Shown here one piece after another: positions 37,800 through 48,458 of a DNA stretch of 64,000 bases (position 1 is the first letter of the stretch; each line of letters starts with the position of its first letter). The notes under the pieces were generated by a model that worked only from the letters and a program-made list of their open reading frames with translations, did no database searches and was not told the DNA's origin. Source of the stretch: Sceloporus undulatus. Taxonomy: Eukaryota > Chordata > Lepidosauria > Squamata > Phrynosomatidae. Location: NCBI RefSeq assembly GCF_019175285.1, contig NC_056522.1, positions 237,371,410-237,435,409 on the forward strand. The letters run 5' to 3'. Position numbers and translations under genes: made by a program.

Positions 37800-40030
37800 G
37801 CACCACAAAATGTAGGACATTCAAGAAAAATAGAGGGGATTGCAAAACCAAAAGCTAAAAACACTCATATAAATCCATGAAGCATGAATTCATATTTCTA
37901 TGAGTGTTTTGAGCTTTTATTTTCTATCCAGGAGGAATCTCAGAACATCCTCCATATGAATTTATTTTTATATGAGTAGTTTTTAGCATTTTGAGCATGA
38001 CTAAGAAGTATAAAATCATATTTATATGAGTGATTTTTAGCTTTTATTTTCTGTCCAGGAGGAATTCCAAAAAAGCCTTCCATTCAGAGCCTGACTCAAA
38101 AGCCTAAATTTATTTTTTACATGGGTGATTTTGAGCTTTTATTTGGTCATATCGTCCATTTTTCATGAAGGGTCTCCCTTTTGAGCAGGACACAAAGATG
38201 CATGGATTTATATTTCTGTGAGTGTTTTGCTTGCTTTTATATTCTGTCCAGGAGGAATTCCCTAAATGTCCTCCCTTTTGAGCATGGCCAAGAAGCATGG
38301 ATTCCTATTTCTGTGAGTGTTTTGTTAGCTTTTGTTTTCTGTCCAGGAGGAATTCCAAAACATTCTCCCTTTTGACCAAGAAGCATGAATTTGTATTTCT
38401 ATGAGTGTTTTTGAGCTTTTATTTGGTTGTGTCCTCCATTTTTCATGAATGCTTTCCGTTTTGAGCATAACTAGGAAGCATCAGTTCCTATTTCTATGAG
38501 TGTTTTTAGCTTTTGCATTCAGTCCAGGAAGAATTCCCTAAACGTCCTCCCTTTTGAGCATGGCCAAGAAGACTGTCTCTTTCTCTGAGGAGTTTGTTTA
38601 GCTTTCCTTTCTCCAATGCCTTCCCCATTTCTTTCTTTCGGGTGCCTTCTCCTCCTCCTCCTCCTCCTCCTGGGGCCAGCAGCCTGCCTTTCCCTGAGGC
38701 AGGGCCCTGGCTGCAGCAGGAGGACGAGAGCAAGCCTCCTGAGGAGGGCCTCCCTCTCCCCCTCCTTGTCCAGCCAGAGGAAGCAGGGCCACTACTACTA
38801 CTGTAGTGCCAGTGCCACCCTCTTTCTTTCCTCCCGGAGGGATGCCCATGCCCACGTGGCACCTGAGCCAGAGCCAGCCCCTGCCCAGCCCCACCAGGAG
38901 GCTCCCAGGTGAGTTGGGCCTCTCCACTCCAGGTGAGGCTGCCCCTGCCCTCCAAGGCTTCCCTCCTCCTCTCCTAGGAACAGGACAACCAGCAACAAGG
39001 TGAGCAGACGGGAGGCCCCAGGGCTGGCAGGGCGGGAAACAGCGGGGGTCCTCCTTTTCCAGGACATGTCCTACATTTCCTCCTCCACTCCAGCAGGGAT
39101 TCCCAAAGGTCCTCCATTCTGAGCCCAACCCAAAAGCATGCCTGTAACATTCCTAGGAGTGCTTTCAGCATTCGTTTGGTCACGTCCTCCCCATTTTTCT
39201 GGAGTGTCCTCCATTTTGAGGACGATTTTTAAAAACATGAATTGACCCTCCTGGGGGTGTTTTGGGGCCTTTGTTGTGCCGTGTCCTTCATTCCTCCTTT
39301 TGGGGCATCGCTGAGAAGGATTTCCAGGCGTAGTGTTTTTCTTCGGTTGGTTTTGTTTGGGTTGTATTGGTCCTCCACTTTTTCTGGAATGTCCTCCATT
39401 TTGACCAGGACTGAGAAGCTCAGTGTGACAGTCCTGTGAGTCTTTTTAAAAAGCTTTTGTTGGGCCATGGAAAGTCCTCCCTTTTCTTAACCAGGATTGA
39501 GAAGCTAGGAATGGAGATTCCTAGGAGTCTTTTTCGTTTCCCTCCTCCTCCTTTGTCCTGAAAGCTCTGGAGCCTGACTGAGAAGCAGGAGTTGGTCCCC
39601 TTCCTAGGAGTCTGTGGGGCTCCCTCCCCAGTCAGACAGCCAGGGAAAGAGAGGGGGGAAAGGGGCTGCCTTTCAGGCTCCACTGCTGGGTTCCTCTCTC
39701 TACCTCTCTGGGGCTGGTGGCCAGGGCTACTGGGCTGGACTGGGGAAACTGGGGCAAGGGGTGGCTCCTGGATCCAGGAAATGGCCAGGCCTAAATCAGC
39801 CCCAAGGAGGACAGGAGCAAATGGTAGCTAAAAACACTCCGAGAGAGAGAGAGAGAACCCATGCTTCTGAGTCCTGCTCCAAACGGAGGACGCTTGGGAA
39901 TCCCTCCTGGACAGAAAGTGGCAATGGAAGGAGGACACCTGGTCACCCTGCCCTCGTCTGGTGGCAATGGAAGACGGGTGGCAGTGGTAGAGGCAGGGTC
40001 CCACTCCACTTAGGACAGCGTGATCTCATT
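37800..40030. repeat. Block of degenerate ~90-100-bp repeats with inverted units at both ends
   Basis: Units share ATGAGTGTTTT(G)AGCTTTT, then CTGTCCAGGAGGAATTCC or GTCCTCCATTTTTCATGAA, then CTCCCTTTTGAGCATG and AAGCATG. The first motif recurs near 37903, 38028, 38121, 38219, 38313, 38400, 38497, 39150, 39432, 39520 and 39605. Inverted units lie at the left edge (AAGCTAAAAACACTCATATA, 37851) and right edge (AGCTAAAAACACTCC, 39827; GGGAATCCCTCCTGGACAG, 39897). The left third is AT-rich; 38600-39110 and 39590-40030 are GC-rich. The open frames here (up to 176 codons) are low-complexity products of GC-rich repeats. Confidence 0.75.
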
Positions 40031-40133
40031 TTGGGACAGGCCAAGAAGCACTGTCCAGATGGTTCTCAGGAGGGTCCACTCACTGAGCTCAAAGATACAG
40101 CTGTGTTCGCCTGTAGAATCAGTCAGTAGAGAG

Positions 40134-40308
40134 AGCTTGTAGCACCTTGGAGGCTCACTGAAAGAAGGAAGTTGGCAGCATGAGCTTTCCTAGACTTCAG
40201 TCTACTTCCTCAGATGCATTTGCACTCCACTAAATGCATTTGGAGGAAGTAGACTGAAGTCTAGGAAAGCTCACACTGCCAACTTCCTTCTTGGTGCTAC
40301 AAGAGCTT
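40134..40308. repeat. Head-to-head inverted repeat
   Basis: Left arm GCTTTCCTAGACTTCAGTCT ACTTCCT and right arm AGGAAGT AGACTGAAGTCTAGGAAAGC pair; the arms extend outwards through GAAGGAAGTTGGCAG / CTGCCAACTTCCTTC to TGTAGCACC / GGTGCTACA. Only about 40 bases separate the arms. Confidence 0.85.
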
Positions 40309-40553
40309 TCTAGCAGCAGCAGCAGTAGCAGCTAGTACATTTCTATACCGCTTATCCTGGCACTTAAGCACTCCCTAAGTGGTTTACAAAGTGTCAGCTA
40401 ATTGCCCCCAACAAGCTGGGTACTCATTTTAGCAACTTCAGAAGGATGCAAGCCTGAGTCAAGCTTCAGCCCTTTTGCTAGTATTGAACTCACAACCTTA
40501 TGGTTTGTGAGTGAGTGGCTGCAGTACAGGCATTTAACCCCTGCGCTAACAGC
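40309..40553 (-). mobile_element. Sauria-type tRNA-derived SINE
   Basis: Reversed order of the family: a CAGCAGCAGCAG run, TTTCTATACCGCTTATCC, AATTGCCCCCAACAAGC, GGGTACTCATTTTAGC, then AGTGGCTGCAGTACAGGCAT and TTAACCCCTGCGCTAACAGC (reversed A box). Confidence 0.85.
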
Positions 40554-41096
40554 CTCATGTGAAAATCTTTGGGAATCATCTATCTGTTAAGACGATTCCA
40601 CTACACTTTGGGACGATAAAGGAACGATATACAGTAACAATGTCACTAACCATTGTCATGTGAGCTGGGTAGAAGGGAGCCTTTTCAGCCAGCTTTCATA
40701 CAAAGCTAAGTAAGTTACTTTTAAGAAGAATCAGTATAATGACAACCTGAAGCAAGCCCGAACCAGATTATAGAGCATCATGCTCCATTATGGATGGCTT
40801 CAGCATATCCTTATATTTGTCTTAAAAGTCATTTTTCAGGTTCTGAAAATGCCTGCAATGCTTTGAACCAAAACATATAACTACATGGAATGGAGAATAA
40901 GGCCATCAGCAGCCACTAGCCTTGTACGCAGCCTTCTTGCTCAGCAGCAGGATATGACTGGGTAAAATCAACTGGAAAGCACTTTGGAAGAATAGTTATA
41001 AACAACTAGTTATTTTAAACAAGTTAATTACCCGTAAAGTGGATTGAAATCCAAGGAAGCTCATGCTATAAATCAGTCTTAAAGGTGGTTACAACA

Positions 41097-41400
41097 ACAA
41101 CATTTATTAATAATATCCTTTCCACCAAAGGGCAGAACATCAAACATACAGTCAAGGACAAAGACAATAAAACATAACACTGTAAATATACATAAAATCC
41201 CCACCATCCCACCAATCACTACCCATGTCAGCAACCTTAGGCACAACAGCTTAATCCAGTGAATTAAACAGGAAGGTGTTCAACCCTTAAATAAGATGGT
41301 TGAGATCCTTCTTCAGTCAAATGGTCCAAAGGAAGACCATTCTACAGATGCAGAGGCAGATCTTGAAAGACTCGCCTCAGCCTTTACCGAGTGGAACAGA
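41097..41400 (-). mobile_element. LINE 3' region, L2-like
   Basis: CAACAACATTTATTAATAAT, then CAATAAAACATAACACTG and AGGAAGACCATTCTACAGAT follow the order of reversed L2-type 3' UTRs. Divergent. Confidence 0.35.
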
Positions 41401-41763
41401 CAATTATCTTTTTCTTGTAGATCTTAAATTCTTAGATTTTGCATACCATACTAACTGAAATGCTATACTGGGGGAGATTATTGCACAGAGCCCTAAATAC
41501 AAGAATCAAAAGATACAAGAAGCAAAAGAGCATTGGCTCTTCTCAAGCCAATTCAAGCACTGAGTTACATGCTGACATGTTCCTCTCCAGTAAATTGCGT
41601 ACATACTAGCTGCATTTTGAAATGTTCAGAAGGTGGTGGGGGAATGGTGAATGTGAAGGACCTAAATCAGAGCACACACCTGCTTGTTCCCCACACATCT
41701 GCTTGTCAACCATCCCAAGGAATGTAGACAGCTAACACCACCAATAATGTTTGACATCACAAC

Positions 41764-41844
41764 CGTCCAATTAAAAAGATTGTATGTACAGCGCTGTGTA
41801 AATTTACAGCGCTCTATAAATAAAGGTTAATAATAATAATAATC
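41764..41844 (+). mobile_element. L2-like retroposon 3' end with (AAT)n tail
   Basis: CCGTCCAATTAAAAAGATTG, TATGTACAGCGCTGTG and TATAAATAAAGGTTAATAAT; nearly identical to the reverse complement at 63535-63660. Confidence 0.7.
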
Positions 41845-42984
41845 CTGTCATCCAGTACTTAATTAATTCAGCATTAAAATACTATAAGCAAGCAAAGCAT
41901 ATTGCTATACACCAGGGCAGGAAATCTGAGGGATTCAGAGCTTGCAAAGAGATTAATACACAATGGGAACCTGACAAGGGGTGTGTGTCCCGGTGGACAT
42001 TGGGCATGCCAGATCTGCATCGTTTATGCATCTTAACAGTCTACGCACCTTCACAACTGGGTTTGTTAGTGGCTCTGCTACTTATTTCAGTGCACACAAA
42101 TTTATGTTGCATGAAATGACATACATGATTTTGGCCCTTGCTTTTTTCAACTCCCTTCAGTCCCTCACAGACATGGGATGTGGAACTGTAGCCTATAGGT
42201 ATAGGAGATGGTTTTGTTCATATGACCTGAAGCACCTTCATAACTTATATATAATATTGCTCAACAGGCATATCCCACCTGTCCATAAAACATTTGGCTT
42301 ACAGTAGTTTTGCTCACAAACAATCTACTTGACACTGAACAAAAAGCTGACAAGATTCTGTGAAAGATTTTTCTTAATGTCATAATCTCAATTCTTATCC
42401 ATCCCCTTGCTTTCCTTGAGAACAGCAGCTACCTGAGAAATTATACTATCTCGTTAAAATTACTGTGTTTATATTAAATCTAACTGCTTCCTCCTTGGGC
42501 TTTATTTGCTTTAATGCAGTTTCACTTATCTTTCATTTATTTTCCCTTGGGTGCCATGAGGAAAGTGTTTTAAAGGAATCAACTGTGGTGTGGGCTATGG
42601 TTTTATTTAAATTAAGTTGTATGAGATACCATATCAAATTACATAATACAGCTAATAAGTAACTCTCACCTAATAGGAAAGAGTGCTCCATCGGAAATGA
42701 GTGAGGCCACACACATATATGGTTAGAAATATATTAACCTTTTTGTTTTTAGAAATCAGCCATCTGCTGAAAGTGGTGGTTTTGGCTCAGAGAGTTTCCT
42801 TCTTTAGTATGTGTTTATTGATAATTATATCCTAAGGGGCAAAAGCAGGCACTTTGGTACTGCTGAAGGAATATAAAAGCATTGGCAGTTCTGGGATAGA
42901 CATTATCAGTGTCACTGTATATCTACATGCTAAAGCTGGTAAAGTTTGCAATGTTTCACACATAATCTGTGTGAAATTAAGACT

Positions 42985-43195
42985 CCAGTACCGCCATTCA
43001 AATACCCTAGAGGCATCAGATCCTCCCTGATCAATATTTGGATGGGAGACATGTAGCAAACAACAGGTGCTGTAGGCTATGTTTCAGAGGAAGGAAGTGG
43101 CAAAACCACTTCTGAGTATTTCTTGCCTAAGGAAACCTTATGAAATTCTTGGGGTTGCCATAAGTCAACCGGTGATTTAAAAGACCACACACACA
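42985..43195 (+). mobile_element. 5S-rRNA-derived SINE with an internal deletion
   Basis: GGCATCAGATCCTCCCTGAT, ATATTTGGATGGGAGACATG, GGTGCTGTAGGCTATGTTTC and CATAAGTCAACCGGTGATTT. The head lacks the GAAGCTAAGCAGG part of 5S rRNA. Confidence 0.8.
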
Positions 43196-43324
43196 TTACC
43201 TTCCCCTTTATATCATGAAAGGTACATATAGGATTGCAGCATATGGTAGTAGAAAAAATTATTAGTGAGCGGTTTATCTTTTAGAAACGAGAACAAAGGC
43301 CTACTATCACAGACCAAAGGGTGA

Positions 43325-43440
43325 GTGGTTCTCAGCCTTTTATCCCCAGATGTTGTTGGATTGCTATTCCCCTCTGTTGGCATGGCGGTGGGACCCATGG
43401 GAGTTGTAGTATACATACACAATTGGAAATCTCTGATTTC
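43325..43440. mobile_element. Short hAT-like element, family C
   Basis: GTTCTCAGCCTTTTATCCCC AGATGTTGTTGG on the left, and CCATGGGAGTTGTAGTATAC on the right, in the usual order of this family. Confidence 0.55.
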
Positions 43441-43534
43441 ATCCAATATTCAATTTCCTACAGTGGCAGACCAGATGCCTTTAGGAAACAGCCATTCTCT
43501 GCTTTTATTCTCCTGCCCCCACAACAGAAAGCTG

Positions 43535-43890
43535 GGCCAAAACTAACAAAAAGAATTTCAAAAGGGAGAAATGTAAGGTACTGCACTTAGGCAGAAAAAA
43601 TGAAATGCATAGATAAAGATGTGGGACACTTGGCTTAACAAGACTACATGTGAAAGGGATCTAGGAGTCCTAGTAGACCGCAAGTTGAACATGAGTCAAC
43701 AGTGTGATGCGGCAGCTAAAAAATCCAATGTGATTCTAGGCTGCTTAAATAGAAGTACGTATAGTGTCTAGATCAAGGGAAGTAATAGTACCACTCTACT
43801 CTACTTTAGTCAGGCCTCACCTGCAATACCATGTCCAGTTCTGGGAACCACAATTAAAAATGGTGAAGGATCTGGAAACCATGCCCTCTG
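43535..43890 (+). mobile_element. CR1 LINE ORF2 fragment
   Basis: It covers the segment from GAGAAATGTAAGGTACTGCA (EKCKVLHLG) to [20 protein letters not shown] and [10 protein letters not shown]. It has several stops and lacks the CR1 3' end. Confidence 0.85.
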
Positions 43891-43964
43891 AGGAGCGGCG
43901 TAGGACTTCATCGCACCGCCTCCAGTGCCTGACTCGCCTCTTTCGAATTTGAGCCAAATGTGGA

Positions 43965-44230
43965 AGTTAGGCTGATTTTATCACATTGACTTTTCCCTCA
44001 CAACAGCTTCCCATTGCCTCCAGTGGCAATTTTTTCCAATTCCAAAGCTTCCAATCTGGAAGGAGCACCTTTTTTCCAACACAAAAAGGAGCAGAAATTT
44101 GCCATTTCTTTTTGTGCTGGGAAAATACCGGATTGGGGCCATGGCATTCAGTTGCTGTGGCCCCAATCCAGCGCACAAAGGGGTGGCATGATGCTGGCCC
44201 TTTAGCGCCATCTGTTTTCAGCCTAACTAT
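43965..44230. mobile_element. DNA element with terminal inverted repeats
   Basis: AGTTAGGCTGATTTTATC on the left is inverted against CTGTTTTCAGCCTAACT on the right. Non-coding. Confidence 0.5.
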
Positions 44231-44240
44231 ACTTAACTAA

Positions 44241-44458
44241 GTTACAAAACACACTGCAGAAATAATCCAGTGTGAGATCGCTTTAACTGCCTCAGCTCAG
44301 TGCTAGGGAATGCTGGGAACTGTAGTTTATTTTGGCCCCAGAGCTCTAACAGGAGACTAAATATCTCGCAAAACTACAGTTCCTAGAATTCCCTAGCACT
44401 GAGCCAGAGCAGTAAAGCAGTCTCAAACTGGATTATTTCTGCAGTGTGTTTTTGGACC
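44241..44458. mobile_element. Palindromic DNA element, family B
   Basis: ACAAAACACACTGCAGAAAT on the left is inverted against ATTTCTGCAGTGTGTTTTTG on the right; the arms CTAGGGAATGCTGGGAAC and CCTAGAATTCCCTAGC also pair. Confidence 0.85.
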
Positions 44459-45129
44459 TCAGAGTCAGCATGTTTTTTTTTTAAAACCAAGTCATGCCAG
44501 ACTGATCTGAACTCCTTTTATTAAAAAACAGAGTTACAAGATTTGTAGAATAGGAGATTTCGACAAGGCTTCAATAAGGTCTCCCATTCCGGAATACAAC
44601 ATGATCTAATATAAGTTTCCCTGAGAAGTTTATACATAGCTAAGATTACCATGATCCATGATTCTCCGGTAAAATAAGATTTTTTTTTTGTGAACAATAG
44701 ATGCAACTGGTGTTTCACAGAAAAGAGAAGTGAAAACTTGGTCCCCCAACCCCATCTAATGTGATGGTACTGCCATATCCCAGTGAGATCATCCTAAAGG
44801 TCACATATGCCCCAAGCACATGCACATTCCCTGCTCTGGGGAGAAGCTGGGACTTTTAGACATTCTCTCTGATCCTTTTAGACAGGAGCAATCAAGGGGA
44901 GAAACAGAACAGCTGTACTAACCAGCCCACTTCTCACAGCAGTAGAGGGAGGGGCACCTAAAGCTCAGTAGTTCACAGATATAAGCACCTTACCTCTTGC
45001 AATACCATGCCAGGGTGAATGAGACATAGCAAGGTCAATGGATATTAGTTATGATTTATTTATAAACAAATAAAACCATAGCTAGATAGAACCCCCCCAA
45101 GTTCAAAAGTGGTACACCCCAGTATGCCA

Positions 45130-45860
45130 GTTCATAGAATCATAGAGTTAGAAGAGACCCCAAGGGTCATCCAGTCCAACTGCCTGCTATGATGAAACAC
45201 ACAATCATAGCACCTCAACAGATGACCATCTAGCCTCTGTTTAAAAACCTCCAAAGGAGGCAGTTCCACCACTCTCCCAGGCAATGCTTTGAAACAGTTC
45301 CCAGAAATGGCGCCCCCTGGAACCCGATGGGAATGCTTGGCGGCGGCAGCAGTGTTCCCTGTGCGGTAAAGTCGCGTTCTGGGCACCATTGGGTTCCCAT
45401 CACGCTCCGTCCGCGGCCCTGCTCGTGCCCATTAGAACGCATCGGGGAACGTTTTATCCCCGGTGCAATAAACTTCATAGTCTACTCTTGAACAGTTCTT
45501 ACTGTCAGGAAGTTCTTCCTAATGTTGAGGTGGAATCTCTTTTACTGTAGTTTGAATCAGTTGCTTTGGGTGCTATTCTCTAGAGCTGCAGAAAACAAAG
45601 TTGCTCCATCCTCACTATAACACCCCTTCAAATACTTAAACAAGGTTATCACATCACCTCTTAATCATCTCTTCTCCACGCTATATATACCCAGTTCCCT
45701 ATGTCTCTCCTCATAGGACATAGTTTCCAGTCCTTCACCATTTTGGTCTCCCTCCTCTGAACACACTCCAGCTTCTTAACATCCTTTTTGAATTGTGGTG
45801 CCCAGAACTGGATACAATATTCCAGGTGGGGCCTGACCAAAGCAGAATAATAATGATAAA
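45130..45860 (-). mobile_element. CR1 LINE 3' fragment with an insertion
   Basis: From the 3' end CATAGAATCATAGAGTTAGA through the 3' UTR to GTCAGGAAGTTCTTCCTAAT and, at 45800, TTTTTGAATTGTGGTGCCCA. A GC-rich segment at 45303-45478 interrupts it. Confidence 0.9.
45303..45478. mobile_element. GC-rich segment inserted in CR1
   Basis: CR1 sequence stops after GAAACAGTTC and resumes with GAACAGTTC (45485-45493), a likely target duplication of about 8 bp, as hAT elements make. The insert contains GTGCGGTAAAGTC, similar to the ends of the element at 56238-56577. Its own terminal repeats are unclear. Confidence 0.5.
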
Positions 45861-46222
45861 TATGATAGTGATGATGTTTCCATCAGGTCTAAGTATACTT
45901 AACTAAAAAAAGTTTGTAAAAAAGGATACAGAATTCCAGCTGTTATTTTCTGAATGATCAGTCGGTTTAATGATTTATTTTAGAACTTTCCCTGGCGTTG
46001 ATGTCAGGTTGGAGTTGGTAGATTCTCCTCTCTCCCTACCTTCCTTTTGATGAGGGGGACAGCACTTACCTGCTTCCAGTCTCCTGTAGTGTGAAAGGGC
46101 CCCAGGTCTAGCATCCAGATGAATTAAGATCTCTTTTGTTATCATATGCAAATGTTGTTATATTTTTATGTTTTTATTGTTACTCACCACCCCCACTGTT
46201 TTTACAATTGTTATGCCTACAG

Positions 46223-46378
46223 TCTGTGAATGTGACCACTTGTTCTGGCTTTTCCCTGCACCAGGTGAAGGAAAGCAATGAAACCTCTGGCATGCTTACC
46301 TCGGCCCTACAGGAACTCACATAAGTGTGATAGCTGATCTTTAGCTTGATGCTCACTGAGCTTCTATTATTTATAATG
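46223..46378 (+). other. SLC12A8: Probable 5' UTR part of the first coding exon of SLC12A8
   Basis: Three pyrimidine-backed acceptor candidates lie here, ending at 46222 (TTATGCCTACAG), 46264 (TTTTCCCTGCACCAG) and 46312 (CTCGGCCCTACAG). Any of them would give an exon that includes the start codon proposed at 46379. An in-frame TAG at 46331-46333 closes the frame upstream, so translation should start inside this exon. An upstream non-coding first exon and the promoter were not identified. Confidence 0.45.
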
Positions 46379-46498
46379 ATGGCAGCACCCTCCAGCTACA
46401 GCTTTAATGTGAAAAGTAGACCATTCTTGCTGAGGGATAGTACCAGTGTAAGGAGTGAGGGACAGGTGCAAGAACTGTTTCATGAAGAAGCACAACAG
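46379..46498 (+). CDS. SLC12A8: SLC12A8 first coding exon, cytoplasmic N-terminus
   Basis: The frame ends in VQELFHEEAQQ, matching VQELFHEAAQQ of the human SLC12A8 N-terminus, and stops at a phase-0 donor (GTACGC, 46499), a weak GT donor. The human protein as I recall it starts MTQMSQVQELF; here no ATG aligns with either methionine, and the open frame continues upstream. I chose ATG 46379 because it has A at -3 and G at +4; it gives 40 residues beginning MAAPSSYSFNVKSRPFLL. In-frame ATGs at 46376 and 46349 are alternatives, the latter in a poor context. Family role: SLC12A8 is a divergent member of the cation-chloride cotransporter family; nicotinamide mononucleotide transport has been proposed and disputed. 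Confidence 0.75.
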
Positions 46499-46593
46499 GT
46501 ACGCTTAACAGACCCTCTTTTTTTCAACTGAGTTCTGGCTGCTAAAAAGTTTGCAAGGGGTTGGAGGGAGCAATTCAATACAGCATGCTTCAA

Positions 46594-46626
46594 GCTGTGT
46601 GTGTGTGTGTATATATATATATATGT
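46594..46626. repeat. (GT)n(AT)n microsatellite
   Basis: GTGTGTGTGT followed by ATATATATAT. Confidence 0.95.
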
Positions 46627-46831
46627 ATGTGAAATACTCTGCCTTGTTTACTGAATTTTATTGCTCTCTGTAACCTTTTGATGTTTCTCCACCATTTCTA
46701 CTTTTTTTTATTAAAAAGAAAAAGTTAGGACAGGATGTAATGGGTTTTGACCCACAATATCAGGAGCTCACTTTCTGGAAACATCCACAGAGGGCTTGTA
46801 TTTTTTCTTACTGTTCACAAATAGTTTGGTA

Positions 46832-47051
46832 GGGTTGCCATAATTCTCTACTAAAAACCGGAACAAAATGTAGGACAAAATTTAGACCAAAATCTAAGAC
46901 AGTTGTAGGATAAAATTTAGCCCAAAATGTAGGACATTTAAGGTACTCCATTTTTCTTAAATGTCCTACGTATTGGTCTAAATTTTATCCTACAATTGTC
47001 CTACATTTGTCCTACATTTGTCCCGTTTTTAGTAGAGAATTATAGCAACTC
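46832..47051. mobile_element. Palindromic DNA element, family E, TA-flanked
   Basis: GGGTTGCCATAATTCTCTAC is inverted against GTAGAGAATTATAGCAACTC, with TA at 46830-46831 and 47052-47053. The inner repeats ACAAAATGTAGGAC pair with their complements. Sister copy at 14958-15191. Confidence 0.85.
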
Positions 47052-47289
47052 TATTTGCAAGGCCACTTTACATAGGGAAATTGTTTTGGATTCTTTAGTT
47101 ATCTACAAAGATGTGAATTTCAAATTTATGATTTAAAAAACTCCCATATGTTAAGTTTCTCGACGAGTGAAAAAAAAAGAATGACATTTCTGGAAAATTG
47201 ACTTGTTGGTGTTGCACCCAGGTACAGAAATATTCAGGTAAATTCAGCTTTGCTGAGTAGAACATACTCAGCAGAAGCCTAAGAGGTTG

Positions 47290-47590
47290 ACAAAGGCGCT
47301 TTACAGACCGCCTGAAAAGGGCGGTCTCCCGCCGCCCTCATTTGTTGTGCGAGGAAGCCTCAGCGGCCAAACCGCGCACCATTATGATGACGCAAAGCGC
47401 CATTGGCGCACTTGCGGCATCATAATGGTGCCGAGACATGCGGATGCTAAGCATCCACTATGTCAAAATGGCAGCTCCATTTTGTACGAGCTCGGCACGT
47501 ACTAGGGTTAGGGGTGTCTGGAAAGGACGCCCCTTCCTAACTCTAGTATGTACCGAGCACATACTTTTTGGTGGTGTGTAACCCACCAAT
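47290..47590. mobile_element. GC-rich non-autonomous DNA transposon
   Basis: CGCTTTACAGACCGCC on the left is inverted against GGTGGTGTGTAACCC on the right. CATTATGATG and CATCATAATGGTGCC inside match the GC-rich family. Confidence 0.65.
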
Positions 47591-47611
47591 GTTTGAGGGA
47601 AACTAAACATA

Positions 47612-47822
47612 GAGCCAGTACAGACAGGCAAAAATAAAACTGCTTTGGGTCACTTTGGAGGTATGCTGTTTAAATGATACTTGCGTCCTAAGAGGCCAGA
47701 AGCCGCACCAAAGCCATGCTTTGGCGCAGCTTCTGGCCTCTAAAGATGCGTGTGTCATTTAAACAGCATATCTCCAAAGTGACTCAAAGCAGTGTTATTT
47801 TGGCCTGCTATTTTGACCCGTA
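47612..47822. mobile_element. Palindromic DNA element, family F
   Basis: The arms AAACTGCTTTGGGTCACTTT / AAAGTGACTCAAAGCAGTGT and GAGGCCAGAAGC / GCTTCTGGCCTC pair across nearly the whole length. The left end is CAGTACAGACAGGC. Confidence 0.8.
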
Positions 47823-48311
47823 ATTGCCTTGAATTCAGTCTTTTCCCTTCCCTCCACCCCAGAGTTCTGCTGAAGTTTTCTTAAAAGAATCATGCCCTTA
47901 ACAGTAGGTTCAGGCAAAAGCAAACTGCTACAAGCCTCTCCAAGTCTGGATATCCTTCCTCATTAAAAGTTTTTTCCACCATGACCACACTCTGATATTC
48001 CTTGGCCACATGTGCTCCATCTGGGACGTATTGCATGGTATGATTTTCAGTGTCATGAAGGGGCAGTTGTTAAATTTGTTATTATTGCATTTTTATTTTA
48101 CAACCAGGGACAGGGAAAGGACGTGCTTATGGAATTTTCTGTCTTGGGGGCCAGAGTAAGTTCACTGGCTTTGGTTACTACACACGTTGACTTGGATGAG
48201 TGTAGGGGGCATGTGTACCACTTACTGTTCTCTCTCAGCAAAATGTTTTGAATCAGCTTTGTCTGCAAAATTTAAAAGGAAAAGACTCTTAAAATGTTGG
48301 CTTTCTTTCAG

Positions 48312-48458
48312 GGTTCTCAGCTGCACAACAGACCTTGGTGGAAGATACAGCTGTTTGTTTGGGAACCTGTGCTCTTTGGAACATGGGATGGAGTCTTTAC
48401 CTCTTGTATGATCAATATCTTTGGAGTAGTTCTCTTTCTAAGGACTGGTTGGCTGGTA
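48312..48458 (+). CDS. SLC12A8: SLC12A8 coding exon, first membrane helix
   Basis: The exon encodes 49 residues, phase 0 at both ends: [20 protein letters not shown], then [20 protein letters not shown] and LFLRTGWLV. From PWWK onward it is almost identical to human SLC12A8. The hydrophobic run after GTWDGVF is transmembrane helix 1, with the amino-acid-permease-superfamily signature around the unwound FGVVLFLR. The first eight residues differ from human but have the same length, supporting the acceptor TTCTTTCAG ending at 48311. The donor is a consensus GTAAGT at 48459. Confidence 0.95.

Larger units (their letters stand above)
28661..46222. other. Intergenic spacer between ZNF148 and SLC12A8
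   Basis: About 17.5 kb without a supported gene. It holds SINE, LINE and DNA-element fragments and the repeat block at 37.8-40.0 kb. Stretches with nothing recognisable are 28.7-30.0, 30.5-33.3, 33.5-34.9, 35.1-35.7, 40.6-41.1, 41.9-42.9 and 44.5-45.1 kb. A SLC12A8 promoter and non-coding first exon should lie near the right end, but no CpG island outside repeats was seen. Confidence 0.6.
46499..48311. other. SLC12A8 intron 1 of the coding part
   Basis: 1.8-kb intron filled largely by DNA elements (46832-47051, 47290-47590, 47612-47822). The remainder (47820-48311) shows nothing I recognise. Confidence 0.85.

Noticed and set aside
38506-39128. Overlapping open frames of 149 and 176 codons on the minus strand, and others on the plus strand
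   Set aside because: They lie in GC-rich degenerate repeats, are low in complexity (Gly, Glu, Arg, Pro runs), overlap each other on both strands and match no family.
43764-43952. 62-codon frame [20 protein letters not shown]...
   Set aside because: It is a CR1 fragment running into unrelated sequence.
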